Shown piece by piece: positions 11,820-25,129 of a stretch of 64,000 bases of DNA. Every line of letters begins with the position of its first letter. Position 1 is the stretch's first letter. Made by a program: the position numbers and the translations under genes. Source of the stretch: Membranipora membranacea (Eukaryota; Bryozoa; Gymnolaemata; Cheilostomatida; Membraniporidae); assembly GCA_914767715.1 (NCBI GenBank), contig OU612068.1:19778001-19842000 (forward strand), read 5' to 3'. The notes under the pieces were generated by a model. The model was given only the letters and a program-made list of their open reading frames with translations. It did no database searches and was not told where the DNA came from.

Positions 11820-13190
11820 CTCTGATTGTTCACATTCTACTGGTATGCTATTGCCTTAAACACCTAGGTGGATCAATTTTATTCATGTATCAAATTATTC
11901 TCTGATTCTTCAGCTCCGTAATGATATGCTTTTTTAGAAAATTGGTCCACTCTTAATGCATTTTATATCTATCGCAGTAGAGGCCTTCCCGAAAACGCTC
12001 ACATCAAGCCAGGCTAACGTTTTGTGACGTCAGAGAGCTGTTTGAGTGATCAGCCTATTGTAAAATCAAAACAAACAGAGCTATCTTGTATTCAATACAG
12101 CAGAAAATCCATGGTGCTGATTTTCATTTTCCACCATGAGCCTATGCACCCACATCTCAATTGCAACCTCATGGAAGGGCACTGGCATCCCCATCCCCAA
12201 ATTTGAGATATGATGGTCTAAAAAGTCAGCTTATTTGTGTGATTTCTGCAAAATGTAGGTGAACACAGAGCACCAAACTAAGGCTATATTGTGTAGTAAG
12301 GTATTCTATGAATGGCTCCCATTGAATACAATACTCCACTGAGATCCACTGGCTAAGTAAACAAACTTGGAATTTTATATTACAACAAGCACGGCGGTGT
12401 GTTTGTGTGTTCGATTGAGAATAAATGACACATACTATAAACTGAGGTAAGACGCAGGTCAGATAATAAAATAATCCAGCGATAGCGGAGTCATCGTGCA
12501 CGAAGTTAGTGAAAATAAGGCGAAGGGAAAGGAGATCAAGAATTTTTAGACTTAAGCATTCCAATATGTTATAGGTTTAGACTTTAGATAAAGCTTTAGA
12601 CATTAACTGTGTTACTGTTCTCATATTCTTGAAACTGACCAGCTTATAGTATGCCTTATGTATAATTATGTGAACTTGACTAAAAACTTTCGGTGAGGAC
12701 CTGCTGTTTGCCATCCATTGTATATTTATAATTGGAGATTTTTAATTGCTAAAACTTTATCAGCAGACAAAAATTCTATGTGATGATAAAATTCTAAATA
12801 ATGTGCTGGGTAGATGGCGAGCCGAGGTAAATCCGAAAAATACTGTGCTGCGGCTAACTGTGACAAAGATTTTTGTTTTTTTGTAAAAAATGGCCAGAAC
12901 ACAAAACATCAACCAAGAGTCAAGACACAAATTTTTGCTGGTTATGTAAATCAAAATCTATTTGTCATCAATTATTGTAATGTCCATTGAAATATTATTG
13001 TCATTCCGCTTGAGAAACAAGCCTACCTCTGCATGCATATCTTCTACGGTCAGTTCTTGTGAAGAAACATATTCCTTCACCATCAGTTGACTGCCCTATT
13101 CCCCTAGAATGGCCCCAGAAGCTTCATTTTCTGAATCAACAGATTCGCCACTTAGATAACATCAGTTATCTGACGTTATCTCAGTTTTAG
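11820..13190. other. Non-coding stretch
   Basis: No open frame here has exon-like borders or protein-like composition. It is AT-rich, with no repeat that I could define. Confidence 0.5.
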
Positions 13191-13716
13191 ATTCAGCACG
13201 TTGTTCTACCCTAGATATACCCTTGTTTAAAACTCGTAACATTTCACTTATAATAAGCGATTTTGAGAAAAATTGCGATATGCTGCCGCGCTGCCGATCT
13301 TCCGCTGACATGATTGCTACAACTGGGTACACTAGACCAAGTTTGGTCAATTTGCCTGCATTCCGAGTGGCTTCCAATCCACTGGTCACACCATGGCGTG
13401 ACCAGTGGATCGGGAGCAACAGGCATGCAGGCAATTGGATCAAACTTGTTCTAGGTTACACCCATATTTCTTTATATTCAGCACGTTATTATACCCTTGA
13501 AACACCTTTTATTTAAACTCTTAATATTTTACTCATTAAAAGCAATTTTTAGAGGAAGTGAGGATATGCTGCCGCGGTGCCGCTGACATGATCGCTACAA
13601 TAATAACCCTTAATATTGGATTCAGCAAGTTGTTCCACCCTAGAAACACCTTTTATTGAATTCTTAACATTTATTATATGCAATTTTGAGAAATATTGCG
13701 GATATGCTGCCGCAAG
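13191..13716. repeat. Three degenerate direct repeats
   Basis: Units start near 13193, 13478 and 13619. Each reads TTCAGCA(C/A)GTT.., then an AACA(C)CTTTTATT-like stretch, then GCAATTTT(G)AGA, then GGATATGCTGCCGC. Units are 100-140 bases long. The first two are separated by the hairpin MITE at 13333-13453. They resemble decayed copies of one tandem unit. The short open frames across them are not genes. Confidence 0.6.
13333..13453. mobile_element. 121-bp hairpin MITE, copy 1
   Basis: The element is almost wholly an imperfect palindrome. The ends are TAGACCAAGTTTGGTC and the reverse complement of TAGAACAAGTTTGATC, and the centre is CCACTGGTCAC/GTGACCAGTGG around a short loop. The flanks GGGTACAC and GGTTACAC look like a target duplication with one mismatch. 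Further copies lie at 16108-16216 and 26390-26509. Long inverted repeats with an 8-9 bp duplication suggest a Mutator-like or hAT-like non-autonomous element. Confidence 0.75.
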
Positions 13717-15994
13717 ACATTATCATACTAACCTCATAAAGATCTGACATTATACTTATTGAAAATTTTAAATTTGTCCTGATCTAACACGAGCAGACTT
13801 CTGCAAGTTTACTTGGTAAATAAATTGGCAAGTCAACAAAATCCCCACAATGCAGTTTCAACCTGGAATTCCCTGAAGATTAGATAAGTAATATTACACA
13901 GAATAGGAGTTATGTCCCCCCACATATAATGCAAAAACAAAACACCTTTTAATTTCTAAATATGACCACCACAACTGGGTACACCCGGTGAACTTTACAG
14001 AAGAAACATCAATGAAGTTTAGTATGCGATCAGTTTCCTGCCATCAAAAATTGTCTGTGCCATTTTTTTATAGAGCAGTTACAGCTAAGCTGCTTCTGGC
14101 CTATTAAAACATTTGTTACTCATTCCTTTGCGTTTGGTTATCACTTGGTTATAATTCTTACATGGTGGACTTGATATTTGCTCCTCTGAGTCACTGCTTG
14201 ACTGAAAGCTGTTGCGGTCGGCTGCTCTCTCCATATTCATTGCCCATTTACTCCATGTCTCAATATAAAAATATGCAACAAAACTACACGATTATATACG
14301 AGTATTTCTATGCACAGTCTCTGACTGGGATGAAACTTATATCAACTTGTATCAAGACTAAGGATTTCTGTCATGAAAAAGAGGGGTTTATCACTCTCTG
14401 TGCTCAGAAGCTAATATGAAAAATGCATTTGTAACCCTCAAAATTATTCTAGGATTGCTTGCAAAACTTTATGATCTTAGCCTATTTCACAGCTTCACCA
14501 ATATTTGACCACAGCCAATCAAATAATGCCTAGTATGCGGTTAGTTCAATCAATTCCATAACAACAACAAGTTCACTTCCATCAATGAATCACCTCACAA
14601 GACATAACTGTATCAACTTCAAGCCAGTCCACAGCTGAGAAATACAAAAATCAAGCTGGCTGCAATACGCAGCCTCAACGCTTCTGCTAAATAATGCCAG
14701 ATGAGAGAATTACATCGGAAGTATTACTTTACCTTCAATATGTGGATTTTTTGAGAACTGTAACATGTAACATGTAGCCTCTGATAGTAGCCTACTTTAC
14801 CACAGAACAGCAATAGCCACTTGGAAATGAAGCTTAGATACTGTGCATTACAGTGCCTGTGATTGAGAGATATGATGGACATATGAAATTGAGAGCCGTC
14901 AATAAAACACGACGAAAAAAACATATCGCTCAGCTCTTGCCTCAAACTTAAACCTTAGAATATATGAGTTACATCTCGTAAGCACAGAAAGTGTACACAT
15001 TTTTGTTGCTGATTTGCTAACGTCCGACTGCAACTTAAATTTCTGATTTCTGATATTTTTTTTGGTTTACCAGCAGGGAATTTTCCCAAGTTAAATAGCT
15101 TCATCATTTATAATATTGTTTATATTATTGTTTGAAGCAGTCACATAATGCAACCTAATTTGAAAATTTCACTGGCTCGTACTTTTTCAGCTAAGGCCTC
15201 AACCTCACTTTGTACATAATTGTATATTGAGTTTCAGTATGATATCCTATTGCTCCTAGTGATATCCTATTACTGCTAGTTGTATTTATTCACTAGCAGG
15301 GACAACCTAATAATAGCTAATTTTGTGTGTCTTAATTGAAGAATTTATTTATAATCAAATTGATTTAAAATCATCAGTTTTTTGTTTAAAGTTTTAAAAT
15401 AAATTGTGACCTCCCTCAAAACAAAAATTGACATCTCATAGAATGGGAAAACACCAAGCAATTTTAAGCCAAAATGCTCATGAAAAAATTAGTTGTTTTA
15501 AATATATCATTGGCATTTATATGCATTGTAGAACGGCTATCGAATGCTTGATGTTCAGTTTAGTGGACCGAAAGATAAGAGCTATAACAAACAAAATCCA
15601 GCCATAAGCTGCTTGAGAGGTGCAAATTATTATCCTCCTTTTAATAAGTAAAATTAATTTCTCTCAAAGCATTTATGGAAGGATAGTGGGGTTTTAGTAT
15701 CAGATGGTCGAGTCTTTAGCATGTTGACATTTCATTCTGAAATAGAAAGAAAACAGGTCGTATTTATGTATTGGCAAGCAAAGGCTTGGTTATCTAGCAT
15801 TACACTGTAAGAATTCGTTGAGCTAAAAGACAGCGCATGGGGCCGTGGCTTTTTCAGAATCTGCTAGTGGAATTAATTTCCTTTGTTATCTGAGGCAGTG
15901 TAGACTATCAGTGTATTGAATGGCCATTAATAGTCTGCAGTGCAAAATATAACCAAAGATTATGAATACTATAGATGGATAAAGTGTATAAATG
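13717..15994. other. Non-coding stretch
   Basis: AT-rich sequence without supported exons. Short local repeats occur (two GATATCCTATT(G/A)CT..CTAG units near 15240-15275), but nothing that I can assign. Confidence 0.5.
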
Positions 15995-16300
15995 GATAAA
16001 TACTAGGTATGGATAATACGAGTCATAGCAAAACCCATTTCAACAGGCAACACAGACTTTATTCATGTAATAATGTTTGGATTATGGTACGGACTAGGGA
16101 TAAATACTAGAACAAGTTTAATTCAAATTGCCAGCAGTCTGGCCATCTTCAGTCTACTGGCGAGCTGGCAGCGGCCCAAACCCCGATTGCAGGCAAATTG
16201 GATCATGCTTGATCTAGATAAATACTAGGTATGGATGATGTAAGTTATAGCAAAACCATTTTCAGCAGGCAACACAGACTTTACTCATGTAATAATGTTT
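15995..16300. repeat. 84-bp direct repeat flanking a hairpin MITE
   Basis: Bases 15995-16078 and 16217-16300 are about 90% alike. Both start GATAAATACTAGGTATGGAT and end CATGTAATAATGTTT. The hairpin MITE copy 3 lies between them. The repeat makes the apparent target duplication of that MITE ambiguous. Confidence 0.75.
16108..16216. mobile_element. 109-bp hairpin MITE, copy 3
   Basis: The ends TAGAACAAGTTTAATTC and the reverse complement of TAGATCAAGCATGATCC pair, followed by (C)AAATTGCC on both arms, as in the other two copies. The centre has diverged and lacks the CCACTGGTCAC stem. It is flanked on both sides by GATAAATAC, which may be a 9-bp target duplication or part of the surrounding direct repeat. 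Confidence 0.65.
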
Positions 16301-17957
16301 TAATTCACAACAGAAAAATACAACAGGAGTGCATAATTTTTGGATTCTATAGCGCAATGATAATTATATATTTACTTACAATACCTTTCACTCTCACCAA
16401 ATTCAAATCCTGAGACATCATGGAGCAGCTAATAGATTTGACATGCCGACCTGAAACATCATTTGGAGGAAAGCTGTTTCAGATTGACATATTTTGTGTA
16501 CTACCTCGTTGCCATGCTGGAATAAAAAACAAAATATTTTTGACTGAGTGCATCGCAAACAAAGGGACTGTGGAACTGGTTGAAATTTATTGATGAAACG
16601 CCGGTACTATCAGCCTCGCACCAACAAGCAACAATCAGTTAAACACAGACACAGGCCAAATCTTAAATGTACGATCTTAAGATAAGAGCTGACAAGAATT
16701 TGGGGCAGTTAATAGTGGAAGCTACTCGGGCCCTACCAAACATACAGTTTAGGGTATTGTCTTTTCATTTGTCAAGCGCCCTTCATTGTTCACCCTGACA
16801 TTAGAATTATGCCAGGATACAATATTTGAATAAATTGGGAATTTCCTTTTGGAGTTGGCCGGTAATAAACCTTTTTGATACTTAAAAAGATTGCTCTTCA
16901 TGCGCTGGTAAATTTATTAAAGACTGAAAGAACGAGGCATCAATGATAAGAGTTATAGATATTGCAACATTCTATACTAATTTCAGTTTAATTTGAGAAT
17001 ATGAAAATGTCACATACTTTACCTGACCCTCTCATTACTCACAAATAGACAATTAACTGCCCCAAAGTGAAGGTGATGTATGGTAGTTGTGGTCGCTGAA
17101 AGCTGAAAATGGAACTGATTACTTATTGAGAACAGGATGCGAAAGAGGATAGGAAGGTGAAATTGTTAGATGTTAGTGTGGGTAACAGGGTTTCGCATCC
17201 TGTTGCTCTCCAACATACCTTGATTCGATGCCACGCTTTCTGGTTCAGAGGTTGCGGCGAGAAGGTATTCTGTATAACTTCAGTCTCCTTCTGGTCTTTC
17301 CTAAGGCTTCATATCTACAACTATTATTCATCTTAATATTAGGTATCATATTGGTGTCATGAAGGCTGCCGGCAGGATGTAGGACAGAGCATCATGAATA
17401 ATTTTTGAAGTATAATGTTGTGGGTGATATAGCATAGTTAGTTGAATTTTCTGTTTAAGATCACTGATTTTAAAAATATCCCTGGCCTTGCTTCTAAACT
17501 AAGCTCACACTGAGTCAATAACATAAATTCTGTGGAATATTTTGAGATGTGATGGGAAAATTTTTGCACTGTATGACAGGCTGGTGAATCATTTCACCAG
17601 CCCATACTGTTTGACGTATTGCTAAACAATATGAGATGTGTTTATTGTCACATAGGTGTTTCCAGGCTTGTGGCTGATGATAAAACTCAATGAGACAATT
17701 TTGTTATCATTAGAGGTTTCACTGGCCATACAACATCCCACAATGAATGAAATCAAGGGAGCCAAACCCTGTGCCGGCCTATATGTAAAAGTGGCCAAAA
17801 ATTGGAGGGAAATGTTTTCAGTGGTTAAAAATGGAGGGAAGGCTTCTCAGTGGTCGAAAAAGGAGGGAAAGTAGCCAAAATGTTATGATAAAAGGCCATC
17901 ATACAGGAGTGTCTGTTCATTCCAGTGATATAAGTCTATAGAAAGCAGATTGCAAAT
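16301..17957. other. Non-coding stretch upstream of the 18-kb gene
   Basis: No supported exons. It should contain the promoter of the plus-strand gene starting at 17958; no TATA box or other element is convincing. Bases 17800-17875 hold three short repeats of AAAA.TGGAGGGAA and GTGGTCAAAA type. Confidence 0.4.
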
Positions 17958-18423
17958 ATGGCTTCACCAGTAATTTTTCGTGGGTACGCTGACATTCAGT
18001 TGTTTTTTAAGTATAAAGACGTCAACGTTGATGACTACAACCTACTTGTCCATGATGGGATGAAAATAGAGAAGGCGTATTGGCAGAAAAAGGCTAAACT
18101 TTACAGTGATTATCTTTCCCAAAGGTAAGTGACACAGTTAAAATAAAATAGCCTACAATACAGTATTTTCTCACAAGCTTAGAATATTGAGTGTATACAT
18201 TCCAGGCAAAATGTTCCATTTTATAAATTTGAGCCACCGGAATTCAGGAAGCATGTGTACCAAAAAAATAATGACAAATCATCTGCCAAGCAAAATAATT
18301 ATTGGAAGGCAAATACTCGATATCAATTGATAAATCATCATGTTTAAAGAATAATGCATTTACACCTTGTAATCCATAATAAACTGAGTGAGCTTGTGAC
18401 TGGCGTTAAATTATTTAGTGCTG

Positions 18424-18808
18424 TCAATTTATCCTAATTATCAGTTGACTCATAGAATCTGCCTGAATAAATAGTTTTAAAATTTAGGGTCTGAAGTTGG
18501 GTAATAATAGATTAGATTATTAAACTGCTACTTTTATGAACACAGAAAATTCATAATTACAACTTGCTGGATCGCTAGCAGCGCTGCAGGGTACAGGACA
18601 GGCATAATGTATTTGGGGTATAAGGCAAGGATTAATCAGCTCATTATCATGATGACCAAGTATTTGCTCTTCACACCTACCTTCAACAAGAAAATACTCC
18701 GTATACTTCAAGCTATGAAAACATTTTTATTACCTATTCTTCTGCTGTGGCTAAAAAAACAGAAGAAGATAATATAGGTTCACATGTAATGATGCAACTT
18801 ATTATTAA
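18424..18808. repeat. Dispersed 385-bp repeat, copy 1 (intron)
   Basis: Nearly the same sequence as 24740-25129. It begins TCAATTTATCCTAATTATCA, contains GCTGGATCGCTAGCAGCGCT, and ends TAATGATGCAACTTATTATT. It occupies the intron just upstream of exon 18819-19553. It has no coding capacity and no clear terminal inverted repeats, so it is a non-autonomous element or a duplicated intron segment. Confidence 0.85.
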
Positions 18809-21420
18809 TCATTTACAGGAAAAGATTCCGAGATGGCGAAAGAGGCATCAGACAGTACCGAGCCTACTTTTCAAAACAGAATTGGAGGGCTCTTGATGCA
18901 TCCACAATGAAAGAGCATCGAGTAATGAACTCACAAATACCTGATTTCCAACTCAAAAAAGCAAACCAGACATTCGTACGAGCATTGGAGAACAACAATG
19001 TTGTGGCTCAGCAACCGCAACCGCAAACTCCGAGAGCTTGTCAACGGCTCCAAATGAGCAAACTCCACAGAGAAGACTCTCACTAGAAGATATACCAAGG
19101 GGACTGGTGAGGACGCTGTACAAACAAATGAAGAAAGGAGACATTCCTAAAAGACTGCTACAGAAAATAATAAAAGATTCAATGACCGAGGAAAACATTC
19201 CAAAGAAGTTAAAAAGAAAAATCATCGCCAAAGCTCAGGCCATGCAGCGTACTGCAGCAATTAAAAAAGAACTAACAACTATTTTTCTCACAAATACTTC
19301 TTTTAAAAAACATGACCGGATGAGGGTGACGCAGTTCGGTTCGTACAAGAGGAACAAGGTGAAGACACATGTTGGGCCAATTGACTCATATTCCTTCAAC
19401 CAGAAAATCGTCAGAGATACATTCCAGCAAGTCTCCAATGGAACGATGGATCTGGGAAGAAAAATGACAGGAAGGTGGGCACCACTAGCTTTCTCCGCTA
19501 GCCTAAGGAAGAGATTTGGACCTCAACCAAAGGCTCTGAACGGTGGACAGTTGGTGGGTCTTTCTTTTATCAAACTACTAATTTTCAACGCAATTGTATT
19601 GAGAGTGAAAAATGACATGAAAACATCACTGTCAATTTTAACACCCAGTCTGAAACTATATTAAAGACTGAAGATAAGCAGCAAGCTCAAACAAGGAAAA
19701 CAGCATTATTGCCGTTATTTAACGATCTTGATTATAGTATGCATATCTTTGGTCTGTTTGCAGGTTTTACAGGCCTATGCTGCTCAACTGGGTTATTCTT
19801 TCACCATAAGGCATCATGAGAGGGTAACCTGGGATAAACATGACTGTTGTGGCAAGGTGTATCGATCTCACCACAGTTCGATACTAAAAAAGGAAAGGAA
19901 TCGAATGATTCAGGATGGGGAGATATATATTGGTCAGGCAGTTTGTCCAATATTAGTCAGCAAGACAATTTTTGATTCACGGACAAACTGCATAACTAAA
20001 AAAACAACTGTGGTTTCCGGGAGAAAGATCTCGCTCCTCAAGATCAGGAAAGATCACCTGAAATTTATGGAGAGGAAGGGATTGCTCGGGAGACTTAGCC
20101 TGATTTAATGCCATTGGATGATCTGAAAACACATCTGACCAGGAACAAAGGTATAATTTTCAGCACTGGGCTTATTTTAAGAACCTCTTTTCATCATGAC
20201 CACACCTTACACCTTTGACCTCCTTTTAGCAGCAGGGAAGCAGTGAAACGTATGCCTTGCCTTCAGCAAAATTTAAAGGATAACGGACACCTTGGAGGTT
20301 CTGGACTTTACAGGGGTAAAAAAATATGAAAAAAATGATGAAAAATAGCATTTTTTTGGATGTAGCACCAGTTTCTGAGTTGGCCACAAACTGAAAACCT
20401 GCTGAATACAGCACATTTTAAAATTAAATTGGAAGTTGCCCTCTCAGTCAAGAGCCAGCTCAGTCATGATTCAAGTCTGAGGGCCAACTTGATAACCATG
20501 AATGAGTTTGCCAGCTATTATGATGCTCTCGCTAATAAATATCAATGTTTGTAAAACAAACATTAGATTGTGGTTAGGTAACTATTCCAATTAATCCTAC
20601 ATCAAAGGACCCTATTCAATAGCCCGATCTTCATTGTATACACTGTAGAACATCATTGTATACACCGATCATCATTGCAAATTGGTGTTATTGTTGGTTA
20701 GCTAGAATGAACATGCTGACAGCTGAATAACTGGAGGCAAAATCAGCTGAAGGAAACAATAGTGGGATGATTATGATGTTTTGAGGTTTACATATTATGA
20801 GCTTTGGTATGGGCCACTGTCATGAGCAATGCAGAATGATCTGAGGACCACAACTTTATAGTCTCATTTGCCTTGTAAATTTTGGCCTGAACGCACATAA
20901 AACTAGTAATGGGACCATCTAGAATTTGCATGCTCTGTCCAGGATTCCCGGCATACCCTTGGCCACAAGATCCAGAGTATGGCAATGGACTGCTTTTATT
21001 TACACAAATTTTCCTGCTAAGAAAATACAGGAAAGAGCATATTTGTGTCATCGTCATTTTAAAATATTGCCATTCTCATAATTAATGTCCTCCTCTGCTG
21101 AAAAATAATCTTCTTCACTGTCCTCAGAGTCTGATGGAATGTTATAGTTAGCAGCCATTTGTTGAGAATTCTGCCCAGCAAGTGTGTGTGGCCTAAGTGC
21201 ACTCAATTTATGAAGTAGAAATGAATCGCCAAACAAATTTCTGGTCATAGTCATCAGTCAGCTGTTTATTTTGTTATGTTTAGTAAATCTGCCCTCACTG
21301 GGCTTCACTGAGAAGGCAGAGATCAAAGGGCCAGGCTTCAAATGTGGTCTCTTTGAACAATCACCCTTTACAATTGCTGTTTGCTATGTACTGTGATGTT
21401 GTAACAATGAATGATGTTAT

Positions 21421-21452
21421 ACCAGAGACTATAGATATCTATAGTCTCTGGT
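21421..21452. repeat. Perfect 32-bp palindrome
   Basis: ACCAGAGACTATAGAT is followed immediately by its exact reverse complement, with no loop. It lies in the large intron between 20150 and 22145. No flanking duplication is apparent. It could be a collapsed hairpin element, a transposon footprint, or a binding site for a dimeric protein. Confidence 0.85.
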
Positions 21453-23800
21453 TATACCATCATTGACTTTAGAATATTTTTCTAGTTTGTCTGTATGCCC
21501 ATTGAATGAATCACACTTGTGATGGAATGCCCATAATGACAACACGTAAAATACATCAACTGCGGTTAAGCGTGCCTTTGTTTACATAGTCATAGTAATC
21601 AATGTGAATCATAAACATTTAGATGGGGGTGTGTATTTGAGAATTCAGGAAATGAGGCTACTGCTCATAAGGGATTTACTAGATGAGTTGTCTTCTCTAA
21701 GATCTGTGAGGGGAGACAATATGAGTATATGAGAGTATATGAGAAGAATTTTGCTCCCTCAATGGCTTATTCCTTGAAATGAGGCCACAGTCTAATTTAG
21801 ACCTTGCCTTGTGTTATCTTAGTTAGACTAAGAGCTTCAAAACGATACCAAAACCTCCAAGGTGTCAGTAATCCTTTAACCATTAATTTCAAATTTGAAG
21901 AGTTTAAAAATCTGCTATTGACAGTACACATACCTTGATAACTGGCCCACTAATTAGATCTGCTGAATCAGTAAGTAGATTGGTCAGTGTGAATGCCATC
22001 AGTGTCACCACCCTTCTGGGGGAAAAGTCAAAACTCTACTCAAAGTTCTACTAGTGATGTTCTAGGTTCTGCATCAGCTGAAAGTAAAAAAAAGAAACAG
22101 TCCCTGTTGAAGCCAAAGCAATAACAGTATTTTTTTAATTACAGTGCCATTTACTGATCAAGATACAAGAGAACACCTATGCCAGAAGCTAATAGAGGTA
22201 GAGACCACTCGTCACCTGAACATCTGGCATGATCACAGTGAAATAGCAGGTAATGAACAATTTTCTTAAGATAAAATGTGAGTGACAGCACTGGCAGCAA
22301 ATCCATAGTTGTTTTTTATTTCAAAACTAAACTAGATTTTTGGTTCTATTTGGCTCTTCATTGAGCTGAAAGATAGAGGATGCTGATACAATCGGATTAT
22401 GAAGCCATTGAATAGTTTGGACGGGAATGGAAAATTTATTGTAAGCACCAAGTTCTTGGCTCATTATTAATATTCTCCATGTTCACAATGACATCCCTGT
22501 TTTGCTTCAATTCTAAGAATAACTTTATCACGGATATTTTTCTATTTCCTTTTTGAAGGGCACTCACATTATGTCATTAATGTGGCATTTGTCTACGATG
22601 AAGCTGTCTACAAGACCGCCAAAGAAGTTGGGTAAGATAATTTCTGATCAGGATAAAATTTAATATTGTTCCTTTGAAATTTAGTTTTGCACAAATGACT
22701 GCTTAAAAATCTTTACCTTCTTAGATGTTTTTATCAGGTTATCGATGCCACCTATTTACACAACTCACTTTTAGTTCTAGGTTCTGCCTTGTAAATATTT
22801 CACATGAGATCACAATGATCAAAGTGTTGCATAGAACAAATGATCAGTATACCATAAGTACTAATACCATAATCTTGTCAATATTTTCAAATGGGAAGCA
22901 ACGCTATGTCAACACAGGTACTTCTTTTTTTTCAGATTTGATGTCCAGACTGTGGTTGAGAGGCCATACCTCCACTTTATTGGCCGATCAAAGTGTTCTA
23001 CTGAGGACCAATTGGTATACATACCAGAGCGTATAATTGAACTCCAACAGTGTGGCACCCCCTTGTCTTTTCAAGGGCGAGAGTATAAAGATGTTATACG
23101 ATCTAATACAGGTAGGAAAATCACAGCAGAATACATTATTAGGTTTATTTTCACTTCCTAAATACAATGGCTTGGACCAAACTACATTGGATTTAAGACT
23201 AACCAGGATCTTCAATGGAGACTTGTTTTTGAGGAGAGGGGGTGGATTGCAACAACTTTCCATTATATTTTCATTTTGAATAAAAATACCCCTAGAATAA
23301 TGTAAAGCTTCCATCAGAGTAAATGATGTAACAGGGATCAAATGTCTATAAACCATGCAGCGTGTGATCCTTGCTTTTGTAGGTGATCTGCCAGCTCGCG
23401 AGTTTGAGACTGGCAATGCGGGAGGTGGTGACTACCCCTGTCATTGTGGCAGACATTCAGACTGCTTCACAAAGCCTAGTCAACTCTTTTTAGACCCACC
23501 GTATAATTCCTTAGAACTACGAATCTCCCTGATCAATAAAACGTCAAACCCACAAGAAGGAGAGTACCCAGATAAAATGAAAGTAAGTAGTGTCAAATCA
23601 TGTAAGTTTGCTAAGTGTGGTGACTGGTACCTCAATCCGGAAGCTTGTCAGTATTGGGCTGCCCAGCGCCTAGGCGAATTTGCTTTTCTATTTGATCGCA
23701 GGGTTTTAAAGCATAATTATTAATTTCCCTAAAAATTTGTAGAAAGAAGCTGTACAGCAACAACTGGACAACATGGGAGTAGAAAGGTCTTGCTACATGA

Positions 23801-24102
23801 GCCCACGAAATGCGTGGAATTGTCTTCCCACGCGTGGTAGGCGTGGCTTCATAGGCTAAACACACCCACCTTGTGACAACATTGCTAAGTGAATGGCCAA
23901 TGAGCCATGACCAATGAGTAAGAGTAATGGCCAATTGAATACGCTCTATCGTACCAACTGGCCAATGACAGAAGCGTAGGTTCATACCGTGGTTAACAAC
24001 ACGAACATGCTGGTCTGTGAAAAGACGCATCGTTAGCATGGCCAACGGCGTGGTTTGGCATCAACAACGCGTGGAATTGCCTCCCCACGCGATTTCGGGG
24101 GC
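23801..24102. mobile_element. About 300-bp TIR element inserted in an exon
   Basis: The left end GCCCACGAAAT and the reverse complement of the right end GCCCCCGAAAT pair as terminal inverted repeats. Just inside each end is (AC/AT)GCGTGGAATTG(T/C)CT(T/C)CCCACGCG, itself palindromic at CGCGTGG. It interrupts the exon beginning at 23743, after codons KEAVQQQLDNMGVE, and the continuation PLKDMLKTTLKG lies at 24144. Direct flanking duplications are not clean. Confidence 0.6.
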
Positions 24103-24739
24103 CTGTCTAGCTACACCTTAGAGGAGAGGTGATGAATGTGTAGGGCCACTCAAAGACATGCTAAAGACTACTCTGAAAGGTAACAACCCTTCAATTGTAT
24201 CATATAAGGTCATTAAAACAGGTGGAAACCTCAGGTCACAGGCATCATTAATCAGCAACATCAGTATAGGCAAGTTATATCAAAGATGCTGTAACAACTT
24301 TTCCTACTAATGAAGGTTTTATTCATCTGAGGCCTTGAATCAAATAATGTTATTTTGCCAGGTGTGCGAAGACTACCAGCCGTATGCTCACAGGGGCATT
24401 CACTAGAGGACCTAGAACTGGAACTGTATGAATTGGTGCACTGTGATCCGCTGCATGACTTCAAAAACATTATTCAAAACATATTTGAGGAGCTACCACA
24501 TCAAATCCAGAATTTGGAGCTGAAGTCAAAAGTTTCAGAGTTTTGTAAGTCATGTATCGGTGAACGGCGCAATATCAGAGGAACAGATGCTAGGCAGTAT
24601 CTGGTGAATCTCGCTCTGCTTTTGGAGAATATGATTTATCAGAGAGATAGGTCAGGAAAGGATGATGAGTCATTGGCTAATTGCTCGCCATAAGCCTAGT
24701 TTAAATTATCCAGGCTCATACCTGATATGATGATCACAA

Positions 24740-25129
24740 TCAATTTATCCTAATTATCAGTTGACTCATAGAATTTACCTGAATAAATAGTTTTAAAATT
24801 TAGGGTCTGAAGTTATGAAGTTAGATTATTAAACTGCTACAATAATTTTTATGAACACAGAAAATTCATAATGACCACTTGCTGGATCGCTAGCAGCGCT
24901 GCAGGGTACAGGACAGGCATAATGTATTTGGGTATAAGGCTATTATTCCACAGAAATTAATCAGCTCGTTATCATAATGACCAAGTATTTGCTTTTTACA
25001 CCTACCTTCAACAAGAAAATACTCCGTATACTTCAAGCTATGAATCATAATTACCAATTCTTCTGCTGTGGCTAAAAAACAGAAGACGATAATATAGGAG
25101 TCTTGTGTAATGATGCAACTTATTATTAA
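24740..25129. repeat. Dispersed 390-bp repeat, copy 2 (intron)
   Basis: Second copy of the element at 18424-18808, in the same orientation, about 90% alike with small indels. It lies in the intron upstream of exon 25265-25550 of the same gene. Confidence 0.85.

Noticed and set aside
13223-13516. Open frames on both strands over 13.2-13.5 kb
   Set aside because: They run through a hairpin MITE and degenerate repeats; openness comes from the palindrome.
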